Assembly: GCF_030694575.1 (NCBI RefSeq) | Contig: NZ_JAUYUS010000032.1 | Location: 1-43,328, forward strand | Origin: Parvibaculum sp. | GTDB lineage: Bacteria > Pseudomonadota > Alphaproteobacteria > Parvibaculales > Parvibaculaceae | Length of the DNA stretch: 43,328 nucleotides | Direction: 5' to 3' | Shown here: positions 32,955 through 41,009 of the stretch, piece by piece | Layout: every line of letters begins with the position of its first letter | Numbering within the stretch: the first letter of the stretch is position 1 | Made by a program: the position numbers and the translations under genes | Notes under the pieces: model-generated | Told to the model about the DNA's origin: nothing | The model's database searches: none | Seen by the model: the letters and a program-made list of their open reading frames with translations, nothing else

Positions 32955-34694
32955 TCAGTCCGCCGCCTGAACGGACGGGGCCTGACGCTGCGGGCCACGG
33001 ATGAGGCGGCCCGGCATTTCGCCCGTCGCCTCGCCGTTCTCGAACGTCACCGCACCGTTGACGATGGTGGCGCGGTAGCCCTCGGCGCGCTGGATCATGC
33101 GGCGGCCCTCGGCGGGAAGGTCGAAGACCATTTCCGGCGCGAGGATGCGGAGCTTGTCGAGGTCGATCACGTTGAGATCGGCCTTCATGCCGGGCGCGAC
33201 GACGCCGCGATCGTTGAGGCCGTAGAGGCGGGCTGTATCGTGCGTCTGCATGCGCACGACTTCCTCAAGCGGCAGACGCTCACCGCGCGAACGGTCGCGC
33301 ACCCAGTGCGTCAGCATGTAGGTCGGGAAGCTCGCGTCGCAGATGACGCCGCAATGCGCGCCGCCGTCGGACAGGCTCAGCACCGTTGCCGGGTGGCGCA
33401 TCATATCGCGGATATGGTCGAAGTTGAAGAGCGAGTAGTTGAGGAGCGGCAGGTAGACATATCCCCGGCCGTCCTTCTCCATCAGCATGTCGTAGACGAT
33501 CCCGGCGGGGTTTGCGCCGGTGCGCTCCGCGAGGGCGGCGACGCTGTCTTCCGCGCGGGGCTCATATTCGAGGCTGCCTGCATTCTCCAACCGGAACATG
33601 CGGTCGAAGCCCTTGGTCAGGATGCTGCCGAGGGGGCCGAATTCGCGCGGCTTGTCGGCGACGATGCGGGCGCGGACTTCCGGGTCCTTCAGTTTTTCGA
33701 GCCGCTGGGCGAAGGGAAGCGCGGCGATCTCGTGATAGGCGGGATGCGCGATGAAGGGATGCACCGTGCTCTGCCAGCCGAGCACCATGCCGGTGGGGCG
33801 GCAGGCGATCTGCGCGGTCACGTTCGCGCCCTGCTTGCGGGCTTCGTCGGTGAGGCGAAGCATGTCGCGCCACTTTTCCGGCTCGACCGGCGATTGCAGG
33901 AGGGCATAAGTGACGGGGAGCCCCGTTTCGGCGGAGAGTTCCTTCATCCAGTTGAATTCTTCTTCCGCAGGCGTCATGTCGGAGGCCATTTCGAAGACGC
34001 CGTGGCCGGCTTTCCCAAGCGCGCGGCCGATGCCCATCAGCTCCGCCTTGTTGGCGAAGGTGCCGGGAACGGGCTCGCCGTCTTTCGAGAGATGCAGCAT
34101 GGTGCGCGAGGTCGAGAAGCCGAGCGCGCCGGCGGCAATGCCTTCCTCGACGATCTTCGCCATGGCGGCGATGTCCTCGTCGGTCGCGGCTTCGTTGCGT
34201 GCGCCGCGTTCGCCCATCACATAGGCGCGGACGGAGCCGTGCGGCACCTGCGTTGCGACATCGAGCACGCGCTTCTGCCTGTCGAGGCTGTCCATATATT
34301 CGGGGAAGGTTTCCCAGTTCCACTCGATGCCTTCGGCGAGCGCGGCACCGGGGATATCCTCGACGCCTTCCATGAGGCTGATGAGCCAGTCGTGCTTGTC
34401 GGGACGGGCGGGCGCGAAGCCGACGCCGCAATTGCCCATCACGACCGTGGTGACGCCATGCCAGCAGGAGGGAGAGATGAGCGGGTCCCATGTGACCTGG
34501 CCGTCGTAATGCGTGTGGATGTCGACCCAGCCGGGCGTGACGACGAGGCCCGTGGCGTCGATCTCGCGCTTGGCGGTGCCCGTGACGGTGCCGACTTCGG
34601 TGACGATGCCGTTGTCGATCGCGACATCGGCGACACGCGCGGGCGCGCCTGTGCCGTCGACCAATGTGCCGCCGCGAATGATGAGATCGTGCAT
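32955..34694 (-). CDS. Amidohydrolase of the N-acyl-D-amino-acid deacylase type
   Basis: A 579-residue zinc-dependent amidohydrolase. The metal motif is DIHTHYDGQ (H60, H62), with C89 in VMGNCGVGFAP as in D-aminoacylases, and the catalytic Asp in SDGGAHCG. C-terminal THDTARLYGLNDRGVVAPGMKADL closes the barrel and small beta domain. Family members hydrolyse N-acyl D-amino acids, dihydropyrimidines or related cyclic amides. GGAGGAGGA precedes the ATG. A perfect AT-rich palindrome (34760-34783) lies just upstream and may be its operator. Confidence 0.9.
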   Translation of the reverse strand: MHDLIIRGGTLVDGTGAPARVADVAIDNGIVTEVGTVTGTAKREIDATGLVVTPGWVDIHTHYDGQVTWDPLISPSCWHGVTTVVMGNCGVGFAPARPDKHDWLISLMEGVEDIPGAALAEGIEWNWETFPEYMDSLDRQKRVLDVATQVPHGSVRAYVMGERGARNEAATDEDIAAMAKIVEEGIAAGALGFSTSRTMLHLSKDGEPVPGTFANKAELMGIGRALGKAGHGVFEMASDMTPAEEEFNWMKELSAETGLPVTYALLQSPVEPEKWRDMLRLTDEARKQGANVTAQIACRPTGMVLGWQSTVHPFIAHPAYHEIAALPFAQRLEKLKDPEVRARIVADKPREFGPLGSILTKGFDRMFRLENAGSLEYEPRAEDSVAALAERTGANPAGIVYDMLMEKDGRGYVYLPLLNYSLFNFDHIRDMMRHPATVLSLSDGGAHCGVICDASFPTYMLTHWVRDRSRGERLPLEEVVRMQTHDTARLYGLNDRGVVAPGMKADLNVIDLDKLRILAPEMVFDLPAEGRRMIQRAEGYRATIVNGAVTFENGEATGEMPGRLIRGPQRQAPSVQAAD

Positions 34695-34759
34695 GACCGG
34701 GTTCCTCCTCCGAGTGCTGTTGGAGAAACCGTAGGGCGATATTTCAGGAGACGCCAGAG

Positions 34760-34783
34760 AAAAATAGACCTAGGTCTATTTTT
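34760..34783. promoter_or_regulatory. Perfect 24-bp AT-rich palindrome
   Basis: Two 12-bp arms, AAAAATAGACCT and its exact complement, meet without a spacer in an otherwise GC-rich region, 66 bp upstream of the amidohydrolase ATG and 18 bp past the stop of the 2-hydroxyacid dehydrogenase. The TAGACC..GGTCTA core resembles operators of some TetR-type repressors. It could also fold as a bidirectional terminator with A and T tails. Confidence 0.55.
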
Positions 34784-34800
34784 GTGCGGTGCGGCTGAAA

Positions 34801-35724
34801 TCAGCCGGGCAGGACCGGGTTCGGAAGGGGCTTGCCTGCGAAAAACGCATTGAGATTGGCGATCACGGTATCGCCCATTGCAACGATCGCTTCCGACGTT
34901 CCGCCGCCCACATGCGGGGTCACCACCACGTTGGGCAGGCTGACGAGATCGGGACGGGGATCGGGCTCGTTCTCGAAAACATCGAGGCCCGCGCCCGCGA
35001 TGGTGCCGGATTTGAGGGCGGCGATCAGTGCGCCCTCGTCGATGGCGGAGCCGCGCGAGATGTTGACGACATGGCCTTCGGGGCCAAGTGCGTTCAGCAC
35101 GGCGGCATTCACCAGATGGCGGTTCGTCTCGCCGGCGCGGTGGGCGAGGATCAGCGTATCCGCCCATGTGGCGAGGTCGAGCGCGGAGCGGAAATAGCGG
35201 TACGGCACGCCGGGCTTTTCACTGCGGCCGGTATAGCCAATCTCCGTTTCGAAACCTTCGAGGCGGTTGGCGATCTTGAGGCCGATGGCACCGAGGCCGA
35301 CTATGCCGATCTTGCGGCCCGTGAGCCCACGCAGGAAGAGAAGCGATGCCGGATTGTCGCCGCGCCACTTGCCCGCGCGGGTGAGCCGGTCCGCTTCCGC
35401 GACCTTGCGGATGGAGGCGAGGAGAAGTGCCACGGCGAGATCGGCGACGGTGGCGGCATTGGCGCCCACCGTATTCGCGACCTTGATGCCGCGCGCTTCG
35501 GCCGCCGCAACATCGACGCCTTCATGGCCGGAGCCGAAGCAACAGATGAGTTTCAGCTTCGGCATTTCGTCCATGAAAGCCGCGTTCGTCTCCATCGCGC
35601 CGATGGTGACAAGGGCTTCGGCCTCGTTGCGCCGGTCGGGATCGGCGATGACGGTGAAGCGTTCGGCGAGTTTGCGCTCGAAGGGCTTGCCGAGCGGCAG
35701 GGTGAGAAAGACTGCAGGTTTCAT
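34801..35724 (-). CDS. D-2-hydroxyacid dehydrogenase family protein
   Basis: A 307-residue NAD(P)-dependent oxidoreductase. The Rossmann motif is GLTGRKIGIVGLGAIGLKIANRL. Catalytic residues are the Arg in VVNISRGSAIDEGAL, the Glu in DVFENEPDP, and the His in VVTPHVGGGTSEA. The usual glyoxylate/hydroxypyruvate reductase features are present. ATG 35724 is just after the CitE stop (35735-35737), 10 bp apart; a TTG at 35742 overlapping that stop is another option. It is the last gene of a MaoC-CitE-dehydrogenase run. Confidence 0.93.
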   Translation of the reverse strand: MKPAVFLTLPLGKPFERKLAERFTVIADPDRRNEAEALVTIGAMETNAAFMDEMPKLKLICCFGSGHEGVDVAAAEARGIKVANTVGANAATVADLAVALLLASIRKVAEADRLTRAGKWRGDNPASLLFLRGLTGRKIGIVGLGAIGLKIANRLEGFETEIGYTGRSEKPGVPYRYFRSALDLATWADTLILAHRAGETNRHLVNAAVLNALGPEGHVVNISRGSAIDEGALIAALKSGTIAGAGLDVFENEPDPRPDLVSLPNVVVTPHVGGGTSEAIVAMGDTVIANLNAFFAGKPLPNPVLPG

Positions 35725-35734
35725 CGGCTCACTT

Positions 35735-36583
35735 TTACTCAACGCCGGCGCGGGCGAGGAGCGCCCTTGCCTGTTTCAGATGGGGCATGTCCAGCATGAC
35801 GCCGTCGAGCGCGACGACACCGACGTCACCCGCTTGCTCGAAAGCCGCGACAACAGCGCGGGCATGGGCGAGGTCGCTTTCGCCCGGCGTGAAGACGTCG
35901 TTGATGACCGCGACCTGGGCCGGATGGATCGCCATCTTGCCGGTGAAGCCGTCGCGCGCGGCGGCGCGGGCTTCGGCTTCGAGGCCTTTCTCGTCGCGGA
36001 AATCCTTCCAGATGCTGTCGATGGGGGCGACGCCTGCGGCAACGGCGCCGAGCAGCGTGAGCGTGCGGGCGAGCTGGTAGGGGCCGGTGTAATTCCCCTG
36101 CTCATCCTTGTTGTCGCGCGCGCCGAGCGCGGCGGAGAGGTCTTCGGCGCCCCAGGTGAGGAAGGCGAGGCGGGGATGCGCGCCTCCATAGGTCCCGAGG
36201 GTGAAGAGGGAGGCGGCGGTTTCGGTCGCGACGCAGCCGATGCCGATGTTGCCGCCGCCGAGGCGGTCGATCCGCTCGCCGACTTTTTTCACGCAGGCGC
36301 CCGACAGGGTTTTCGGAATGACGATCATGTCGGGCTTGGCGGGTATAACGGCTTCGAGGTCGGCCTCCCAGAACGGCGTGTCGAGCGCATTGATGCGGAG
36401 CACGAGTTTGGGGCCCGAACGGTCGGCGCCTTTCAGGTAGTCCGCTGCGGATTTGCGCGCGGCTTCCTTGTTCGAAAGCGCGACGGAATCTTCCAGATCG
36501 AGGATAAGTGCGTCGGCGCCGGAGCCGAAGCCCTTGGCGAGTTTCTTTTCGCTGTCGGCGGGGACGAAGAGCAAGGACCTCAT
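35735..36583 (-). CDS. HpcH/HpaI aldolase/citrate lyase (CitE-like) CoA-ester lyase
   Basis: A 282-residue TIM-barrel lyase. RSLLFVPADSEKKLAKGF opens the domain, DALILDLEDSVA carries the Mg-binding acid, IGCVATETAASLFTL holds the catalytic Glu, and MAIHPAQVAVINDVFTPGESDL closes the CitE pattern. Stand-alone CitE-like enzymes cleave malyl-, citramalyl- or 3-hydroxy-3-methylglutaryl-CoA, not citrate. It is 3 bp downstream of the MaoC gene and next to an acyl-CoA dehydrogenase, so the lyase probably ends a short CoA-ester degradation route. Confidence 0.92.
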   Translation of the reverse strand: MRSLLFVPADSEKKLAKGFGSGADALILDLEDSVALSNKEAARKSAADYLKGADRSGPKLVLRINALDTPFWEADLEAVIPAKPDMIVIPKTLSGACVKKVGERIDRLGGGNIGIGCVATETAASLFTLGTYGGAHPRLAFLTWGAEDLSAALGARDNKDEQGNYTGPYQLARTLTLLGAVAAGVAPIDSIWKDFRDEKGLEAEARAAARDGFTGKMAIHPAQVAVINDVFTPGESDLAHARAVVAAFEQAGDVGVVALDGVMLDMPHLKQARALLARAGVE

Positions 36584-36586
36584 GGC

Positions 36587-37051
36587 TCAGGCCTCTTCGA
36601 CGCTTTTGGCGTGCATGAAAGCCTGGCGCGTGCAGGAGGCGACTTCGTCTCCATGCTGGTTGTAGGCCTTGTGCTCGAAGGTGACGATGCCGGCGAGCGG
36701 GCGCGATTTCGAGCGGCGCTTCGAAAGCACCTTCGTTTCGATGCGCAGCGTGTCGCCCTGGAAGACCGGTTTCGGAAAGACGACGTCGTTCATGCCGAGA
36801 TTGGCGATGGTGGTGCCGAGCGTGGTGTCGTTGACGGAGATGCCGATCATCAGGCCGAGGGTGAAGAGGCTGTTCACCAGCGGCTTGCCGAATTCGGTTT
36901 CATTGGCCGCGTAGTGGTGGTCGAGGTGGAGGGCGGCGGGGTTCATGGTCATGGTCGAGAAGAGGACGTTGTCCGTCTCGGTGACGGTGCGCCTGATCGG
37001 GTGCCTGAAGAGCTGACCCTCGCTGAATTCCTCGAAATAAAGTCCCGGCAT
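36587..37051 (-). CDS. MaoC family (R)-type enoyl-CoA hydratase
   Basis: A 154-residue hot-dog fold hydratase. [43 protein letters not shown] matches the MaoC N-terminal block; the family hydratase motif (D-x-N-x-H type) is seen as [29 protein letters not shown] and [18 protein letters not shown] follow. ATG 37051 has AGGGG at a good distance. It heads the three-gene run MaoC-CitE-hydroxyacid dehydrogenase and is divergent from the acyl-CoA dehydrogenase. Confidence 0.92.
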   Translation of the reverse strand: MPGLYFEEFSEGQLFRHPIRRTVTETDNVLFSTMTMNPAALHLDHHYAANETEFGKPLVNSLFTLGLMIGISVNDTTLGTTIANLGMNDVVFPKPVFQGDTLRIETKVLSKRRSKSRPLAGIVTFEHKAYNQHGDEVASCTRQAFMHAKSVEEA

Positions 37052-37149
37052 ATCGACCCCTGTTTTTCTCGCAGGCTGTCTCGCCGCCCGCATCCCGGCT
37101 AGGTTATAGCCTCGCGCGGCAGAACGCGAAAAGACGCCGGGGAGGCTAT

Positions 37150-38319
37150 ATGGATTTCAGGTTCAGCGAGGATCAGCAGGCGATCAGGGATGCCGTCGCG
37201 CGGATCTGCGCGAAGTATGACGATGCCTTCTGGCTAAAACACGACAGGGAAGGCGGTTTCCCGGAGGATTTCGTGGGCGATATCGCGAGCGGCGGCTGGC
37301 TCGGGATCGCGATGCCGGAGGCCTATGGCGGTTCGGGGCTTGGCGTGACGGAGGCCGCCATCGTGGCGCAGACGATTGCCGAATCGGGGGCGTGTCTGTC
37401 GGGTGCGTCGGCCATTCACATCAATCTGTTCGGGCCGATGCCCGTGGTCGTGTTCGGCACCGAGGAGCAGAAGCAGAAGAACCTGCCGCCGCTCATCAAG
37501 GGCGAGGATCGCTGTTGCTTCGGCGTGACGGAGCCGGATGCGGGGCTCAATACCACGGCGATCTCCACGAAGGCGGAGTGGGACGGGAAGGCCTATGTGG
37601 TGCATGGGCGGAAGATGTGGACCTCGACGGCGCAGACGGCGAACAAGATATTGCTGCTGGCGCGGACGACGCCGAAGGAGAAATGCGCCAAGGCGACCGA
37701 AGGATTGTCACTCTTCTATACGAACCTCGATCGCGGCGGGGCCACCGAGGTCCGCGAGATCGAGAAGATGGGGCGGAAGGCGGTCGACTCGAACGCGGTG
37801 TTCTTCGACGGGTTGCGGGTGCCGAAGGAGGATCTGATCGGCGAGGAGGGAAAGGGATTCCACTATCTGCTGCATGGGCTTAACCCGGAGCGGGTGCTGA
37901 TCGGCGCGGAGGCGGTGGGTGTCGGCCGCATCGCGCTGAAGAAGGCGACGGATTATGCGCGGGAGCGGGAAGTGTTCGGACGGAAGATCGGGCAGAACCA
38001 GGCGATCCAGCATCCGCTGGCGAGGTGCTGGGCGGAACTGGAAGCGGCGAACCTGATGGTGTTCAAGGCGGCGGCGCTTTACGACGCGGGCGAGAATTGC
38101 GGGGCGGAGGCCAATGCGGGGAAATATCTGGCGGCGGAGGCGGGCTTCCGGGCCTGCGAGACGGCGATCATGACGCATGGGGGCATGGGCTATGCCAAGG
38201 AATTCCACGTGGAGCGCTATATGCGCGAGGTGATGATCGCGCGGATCGCGCCGGTGAGCCGCGAGCTGATCCTGAGTTTCATCGCCGAGCGGGTGCTCGG
38301 TCTGCCGAAGTCGTATTGA
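37150..38319 (+). CDS. Acyl-CoA dehydrogenase
   Basis: A 389-residue FAD enzyme. [19 protein letters not shown] is the first signature and [19 protein letters not shown] the FAD/substrate strand. The C-terminal helical domain reads [23 protein letters not shown] and [25 protein letters not shown]. The catalytic base is not in the usual position near the C-terminus (IAPVSREL replaces the YEG-type motif). Instead a Glu lies at residue 247 in [10 protein letters not shown], as in isovaleryl- and long-chain acyl-CoA dehydrogenases. GGGGAGG precedes ATG. It is followed by a HIT gene 8 bp on. Confidence 0.94.
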   Translation: MDFRFSEDQQAIRDAVARICAKYDDAFWLKHDREGGFPEDFVGDIASGGWLGIAMPEAYGGSGLGVTEAAIVAQTIAESGACLSGASAIHINLFGPMPVVVFGTEEQKQKNLPPLIKGEDRCCFGVTEPDAGLNTTAISTKAEWDGKAYVVHGRKMWTSTAQTANKILLLARTTPKEKCAKATEGLSLFYTNLDRGGATEVREIEKMGRKAVDSNAVFFDGLRVPKEDLIGEEGKGFHYLLHGLNPERVLIGAEAVGVGRIALKKATDYAREREVFGRKIGQNQAIQHPLARCWAELEAANLMVFKAAALYDAGENCGAEANAGKYLAAEAGFRACETAIMTHGGMGYAKEFHVERYMREVMIARIAPVSRELILSFIAERVLGLPKSY

Positions 38320-38327
38320 GGTCATTC

Positions 38328-38735
38328 ATGGCGTTCACCCTTCACGAGCGGCTTGCCGCCGATACGTTGCTGGTGGCGGACCTGCCGCTGTGCCGGGTGC
38401 TGCTGATGAACGACCGACGGTTTCCCTGGCTGATCCTGGTGCCGCGGCGCGAGGGATTGCGGGATTTCGACGATGTGGCGGCGGCGGAGAAGACGAAATT
38501 CCATGCGGAGATCGACCTTGCCTCGGATGTGCTGAGGGAGGCGGCGAAGGCGCACAAGATGAACGTGGCGGCGCTCGGCAACATGGTGCCGCAGCTTCAT
38601 GTGCATGTGATCGCCCGGTTTCCCGAGGATGCGGCATGGCCGGCACCCGTCTGGGGCGTGGGGACGGCCGAACCTTACGGCGAGGAAGAAGGACGTGCAC
38701 TCATCGAAAGGCTGGCGCGGGGCTTTCACGGCTGA
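38328..38735 (+). CDS. HIT family nucleotide-binding protein
   Basis: A 135-residue histidine-triad-like protein. The triad region is NMVPQLHVHVIARF, with Gln in place of the first His, a variant typical of an alphaproteobacterial HIT branch; PWLILVPRREGLRDF and the AWPAPVWGVG tail also fit. HIT proteins hydrolyse or transfer nucleotidyl groups. The start ATG 38328 is 8 bp after the acyl-CoA dehydrogenase stop with GAGG between, so it is cotranscribed. Confidence 0.88.
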   Translation: MAFTLHERLAADTLLVADLPLCRVLLMNDRRFPWLILVPRREGLRDFDDVAAAEKTKFHAEIDLASDVLREAAKAHKMNVAALGNMVPQLHVHVIARFPEDAAWPAPVWGVGTAEPYGEEEGRALIERLARGFHG

Positions 38736-38746
38736 AGGCGGCACGG

Positions 38747-38762
38747 TTAACGATTGGTTTAA
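38747..38762 (+). promoter_or_regulatory. TTAA-N8-TTAA motif upstream of the response regulator
   Basis: TTAA-CGATTGGT-TTAA lies 62 bp before the response-regulator start. It resembles the CtrA box of alphaproteobacteria (TTAA-N7-TTAA) but has one extra base between halves, so it is a loose match. Confidence 0.25.
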
Positions 38763-38824
38763 GACTCGGAGCCCAATATCCGGCTGAGGACGGGGTGATT
38801 CACCCGCATTCCGGAGCCGGGACC

Positions 38825-39289
38825 TTGAACACAGCGCTTGTTGCCGATCCATCGCCTGCCGCGCGCCGCGCCGCGAGCCATCTGCTCGAACGGCTCGGCT
38901 TTCGGGTGGCGTGCGCTTCCGGCAGCGAGGAGGCGCTGGCGCTGATCGCGGGGACGATGCCCGATCTGCTTCTGGTCGATGGCCGCCTCGAGGCGCCGAA
39001 CGGCGGCTTGCTGGCCGAGGCCATACGGCGGTTGCCGGGCGGGCCGGGCTTCTGTCTTTTCCATGTGACGGGCGATGCCGCGCCCGCGTCGGTGCGGCGC
39101 GCGATGGAGGCGGGGGCCGACGATTATCTCGTGAAGCCGTTCGACGAGGCGCTGCTGGGTTTCAAGCTCGCGCAGGCGCGGACGCGCGGCCGGCTCGATG
39201 GCAGGAGGTCCCATCTTCGGCTGGTGCAGGATAATTCGGCCGCGGGCGCCACGGCATGGCGCTTCGGGCTGTTTGGCAAGGCTGTCTGA
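38825..39289 (+). CDS. Receiver-only response regulator
   Basis: A 154-residue protein with one CheY-like domain and no output domain. Phosphoacceptor D52 is in LLLVDGRLEAP, the switch Thr82 in HVTGDAA, and K104 in DYLVKPFDEAL. The first acidic pocket has a single Asp (VADPSP) where CheY has two, so Mg binding may be weaker. The last 30 residues are a basic tail. TTG 38825 is the best start, with GGAG 8 nt upstream; GTG 38797 is an alternative. No histidine kinase adjoins. Confidence 0.85.
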   Translation: MNTALVADPSPAARRAASHLLERLGFRVACASGSEEALALIAGTMPDLLLVDGRLEAPNGGLLAEAIRRLPGGPGFCLFHVTGDAAPASVRRAMEAGADDYLVKPFDEALLGFKLAQARTRGRLDGRRSHLRLVQDNSAAGATAWRFGLFGKAV

Positions 39290-39382
39290 TATCCATACTG
39301 TGGATATGTATCCAACCTCCTGAAATCACCTATATATAGACGATCTCCTGATATTTAGGGTTAAGTAGCCTGTGGATATCCA
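39289..39382. other. AT-rich convergent gap with repeated TGTGGATAT
   Basis: This 140-bp gap between the response regulator and the MFS gene is far more AT-rich than its surroundings. It has a dyad ATATCCA-N5-TGGATAT (39289-39307), a palindrome TGGATATCCA (39373-39382) and two TGTGGATAT words (39299 and 39371), each one base off the DnaA box complement TGTGNATAA. No hairpin-plus-U terminator is seen. Confidence 0.4.
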
Positions 39383-39432
39383 TATTTTGAGATTCTGAAT
39401 CCGGTTGCGGGTTCAATCTCTTGTTTCTGTTG

Positions 39433-40851
39433 TCATTTTTCGTTCTGTGCGCTCCAGCGCTTCAGGTAGTCGAGGCTCTGGAGATAAGGCCTCAGGCCGA
39501 GGAAACCGGCCGTGATGGCGAGGGTTAGAACGACGGCCGGAACGATGGCCAGCGAGTAGCGCAGCATCGCTTCGTCGCCATAGACATAGTCCGTCACCAG
39601 CGCGATCGAGGTGGGCCCGAGGCCGAGGCCGATGATCGTGACCACGAAGATCAGGATGGCGGAAGCGAAGCCGCGCATCTGGTTCGGCATCAGTTCCTGC
39701 AGGGCGGAGGGGCCGGCGCCGGTGGTGAAAGTGGCGAAAAAGGTCGAGGGGCAGAGGAGCAGCAGCGCGATCCACGGATCGTCGATCAGCGGATAGGCGA
39801 CGGTGAAGGGGAAGGCGACGAGGCCGGTGAAGGCGCAGACCATCATGCGGCCGTTGCGGATACCCTTGCCTGTGAGGAAATCGCCCGTCCAGCCGCCGGC
39901 CATGACGCCGGTGGTGCCGAAAACGACGATGACCAGCCCGTACCAGAAACCGGCCTCCGGATAGGACCAGCCGTGGGTGCGTACGAAGAGGGTTGGGATC
40001 CAGGCAGCGACGCCATAGGCCATCATGGCCGAAAGCGCATAGCAGAGATTGAGCGGGACCATGGTGCGCCAGTTTTTGCCCATGTATCCAAAGACTTCGG
40101 AGACGGGCACCTCGACGCGGCGGCTGACGCCGTCGGTGCCGGTTTCCCGGCGGATATGGCCGCGGCGCTCCGGCTCGCGGAGCGTCCAGACCCAGAGCGC
40201 GACGAGGATGCCGGGCAGGCCGACGATGAAGAAGGTGATCTGCCAGGCGTAGATTTCGCCGATGAGGGGCAGGGTGGTGCTGCCGCCTTCGGAGACCAGC
40301 GCGATGACGGCGGCGCCGATGATGAGGGCGAGGCCGGCGCCGATATAGACGCCCATGCCATAGACGCCGAGCGCGAAACCCAAGCGTTTCGGCGGGAAAT
40401 AGTCGGCGATGATGGAATAGGCGGCCGGCGAGAGGGCGGCCTCGCCGACGCCGACGCCGGCACGGAAAATGAACAATTGCAGGAACGAGCGGGCGGTGCC
40501 GCACAGCGCCGTCATGACCGACCAGACGAAGACGCCGAGCGCAATGATGTTGACGCGGTGGTGGCGGTCGACGAGCCGTCCGATGGGCAGGCCCGCAATG
40601 CAATAAAACGCAGCAAAAGCAAAGCCTTGCAGCAGACTCATTTGCGTGTCGGAGATGCCGAGATCGCGTTTGATGGGGCCGACGAGCAGGCTCAGAATCT
40701 GCCGGTCGATGAAGGAGAAGGTAAAGGCGAGAACGAGGACCGCGACGACATACCAGCCGTAAGTGGCTTTGGGATAAGGCTTTTCGACGACATCCCGTTT
40801 CGGATGATGGAGTTCCCCTTCGACTTCCGCCGCGACGTCGACCTCGGCCAT
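39433..40851 (-). CDS. MFS transporter, spinster-like
   Basis: A 472-residue, twelve-helix permease of the major facilitator superfamily. FSFIDRQILSLLVGPIKRDLGISDTQMSLLQGFAFAAFYCIAGLPIGRLVDRHHRVN contains the A-motif (GxLaDrxxRr-like, here GRLVDRHHR), and FRAGVGVGEAALSPAAYSIIADYFPPKRLGFALG is typical of the spinster (Spns) branch. A soluble acidic N-terminus precedes the first helix. ATG 40851 is preferred to ATG 40857 by spacing from GGAGG. Substrate is unknown; relatives move sugar phosphates, sphingolipids or organic acids. Confidence 0.92.
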   Translation of the reverse strand: MAEVDVAAEVEGELHHPKRDVVEKPYPKATYGWYVVAVLVLAFTFSFIDRQILSLLVGPIKRDLGISDTQMSLLQGFAFAAFYCIAGLPIGRLVDRHHRVNIIALGVFVWSVMTALCGTARSFLQLFIFRAGVGVGEAALSPAAYSIIADYFPPKRLGFALGVYGMGVYIGAGLALIIGAAVIALVSEGGSTTLPLIGEIYAWQITFFIVGLPGILVALWVWTLREPERRGHIRRETGTDGVSRRVEVPVSEVFGYMGKNWRTMVPLNLCYALSAMMAYGVAAWIPTLFVRTHGWSYPEAGFWYGLVIVVFGTTGVMAGGWTGDFLTGKGIRNGRMMVCAFTGLVAFPFTVAYPLIDDPWIALLLLCPSTFFATFTTGAGPSALQELMPNQMRGFASAILIFVVTIIGLGLGPTSIALVTDYVYGDEAMLRYSLAIVPAVVLTLAITAGFLGLRPYLQSLDYLKRWSAQNEK

Positions 40852-40961
40852 CCGCATCTCCTCCCTCTGTCAGGTTGCACGGTTTTCCCGTGCTTTTGAC
40901 GAAGCTTAACGCGGCTGCATGGAAATGCTCATGAAAAACAACGGCTTTCCGCCGTGTGGAA

Positions 40962-40976
40962 TGGCACAGGGCTTGC
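40962..40976 (+). promoter_or_regulatory. Sigma-54 promoter match
   Basis: TGGCAC-AGGGC-TTGC has the exact -24 GG and -12 GC pair with ten bases between and all conserved flanks of the RpoN consensus. It lies 34 bp upstream of the transglycosylase ATG, so transcription would start about 12 bp past the GC. No enhancer-binding protein gene adjoins. Confidence 0.6.
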
Positions 40977-41009
40977 GACGTCTTCTCGCGAAGAGAAGGA
41001 AATGGCCCT

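Noticed and set aside
33240-34853. 537-codon plus-strand frame opposite the amidohydrolase
   Set aside because: Shadow of the metal-dependent hydrolase frame; no recognisable domain and no ribosome site.
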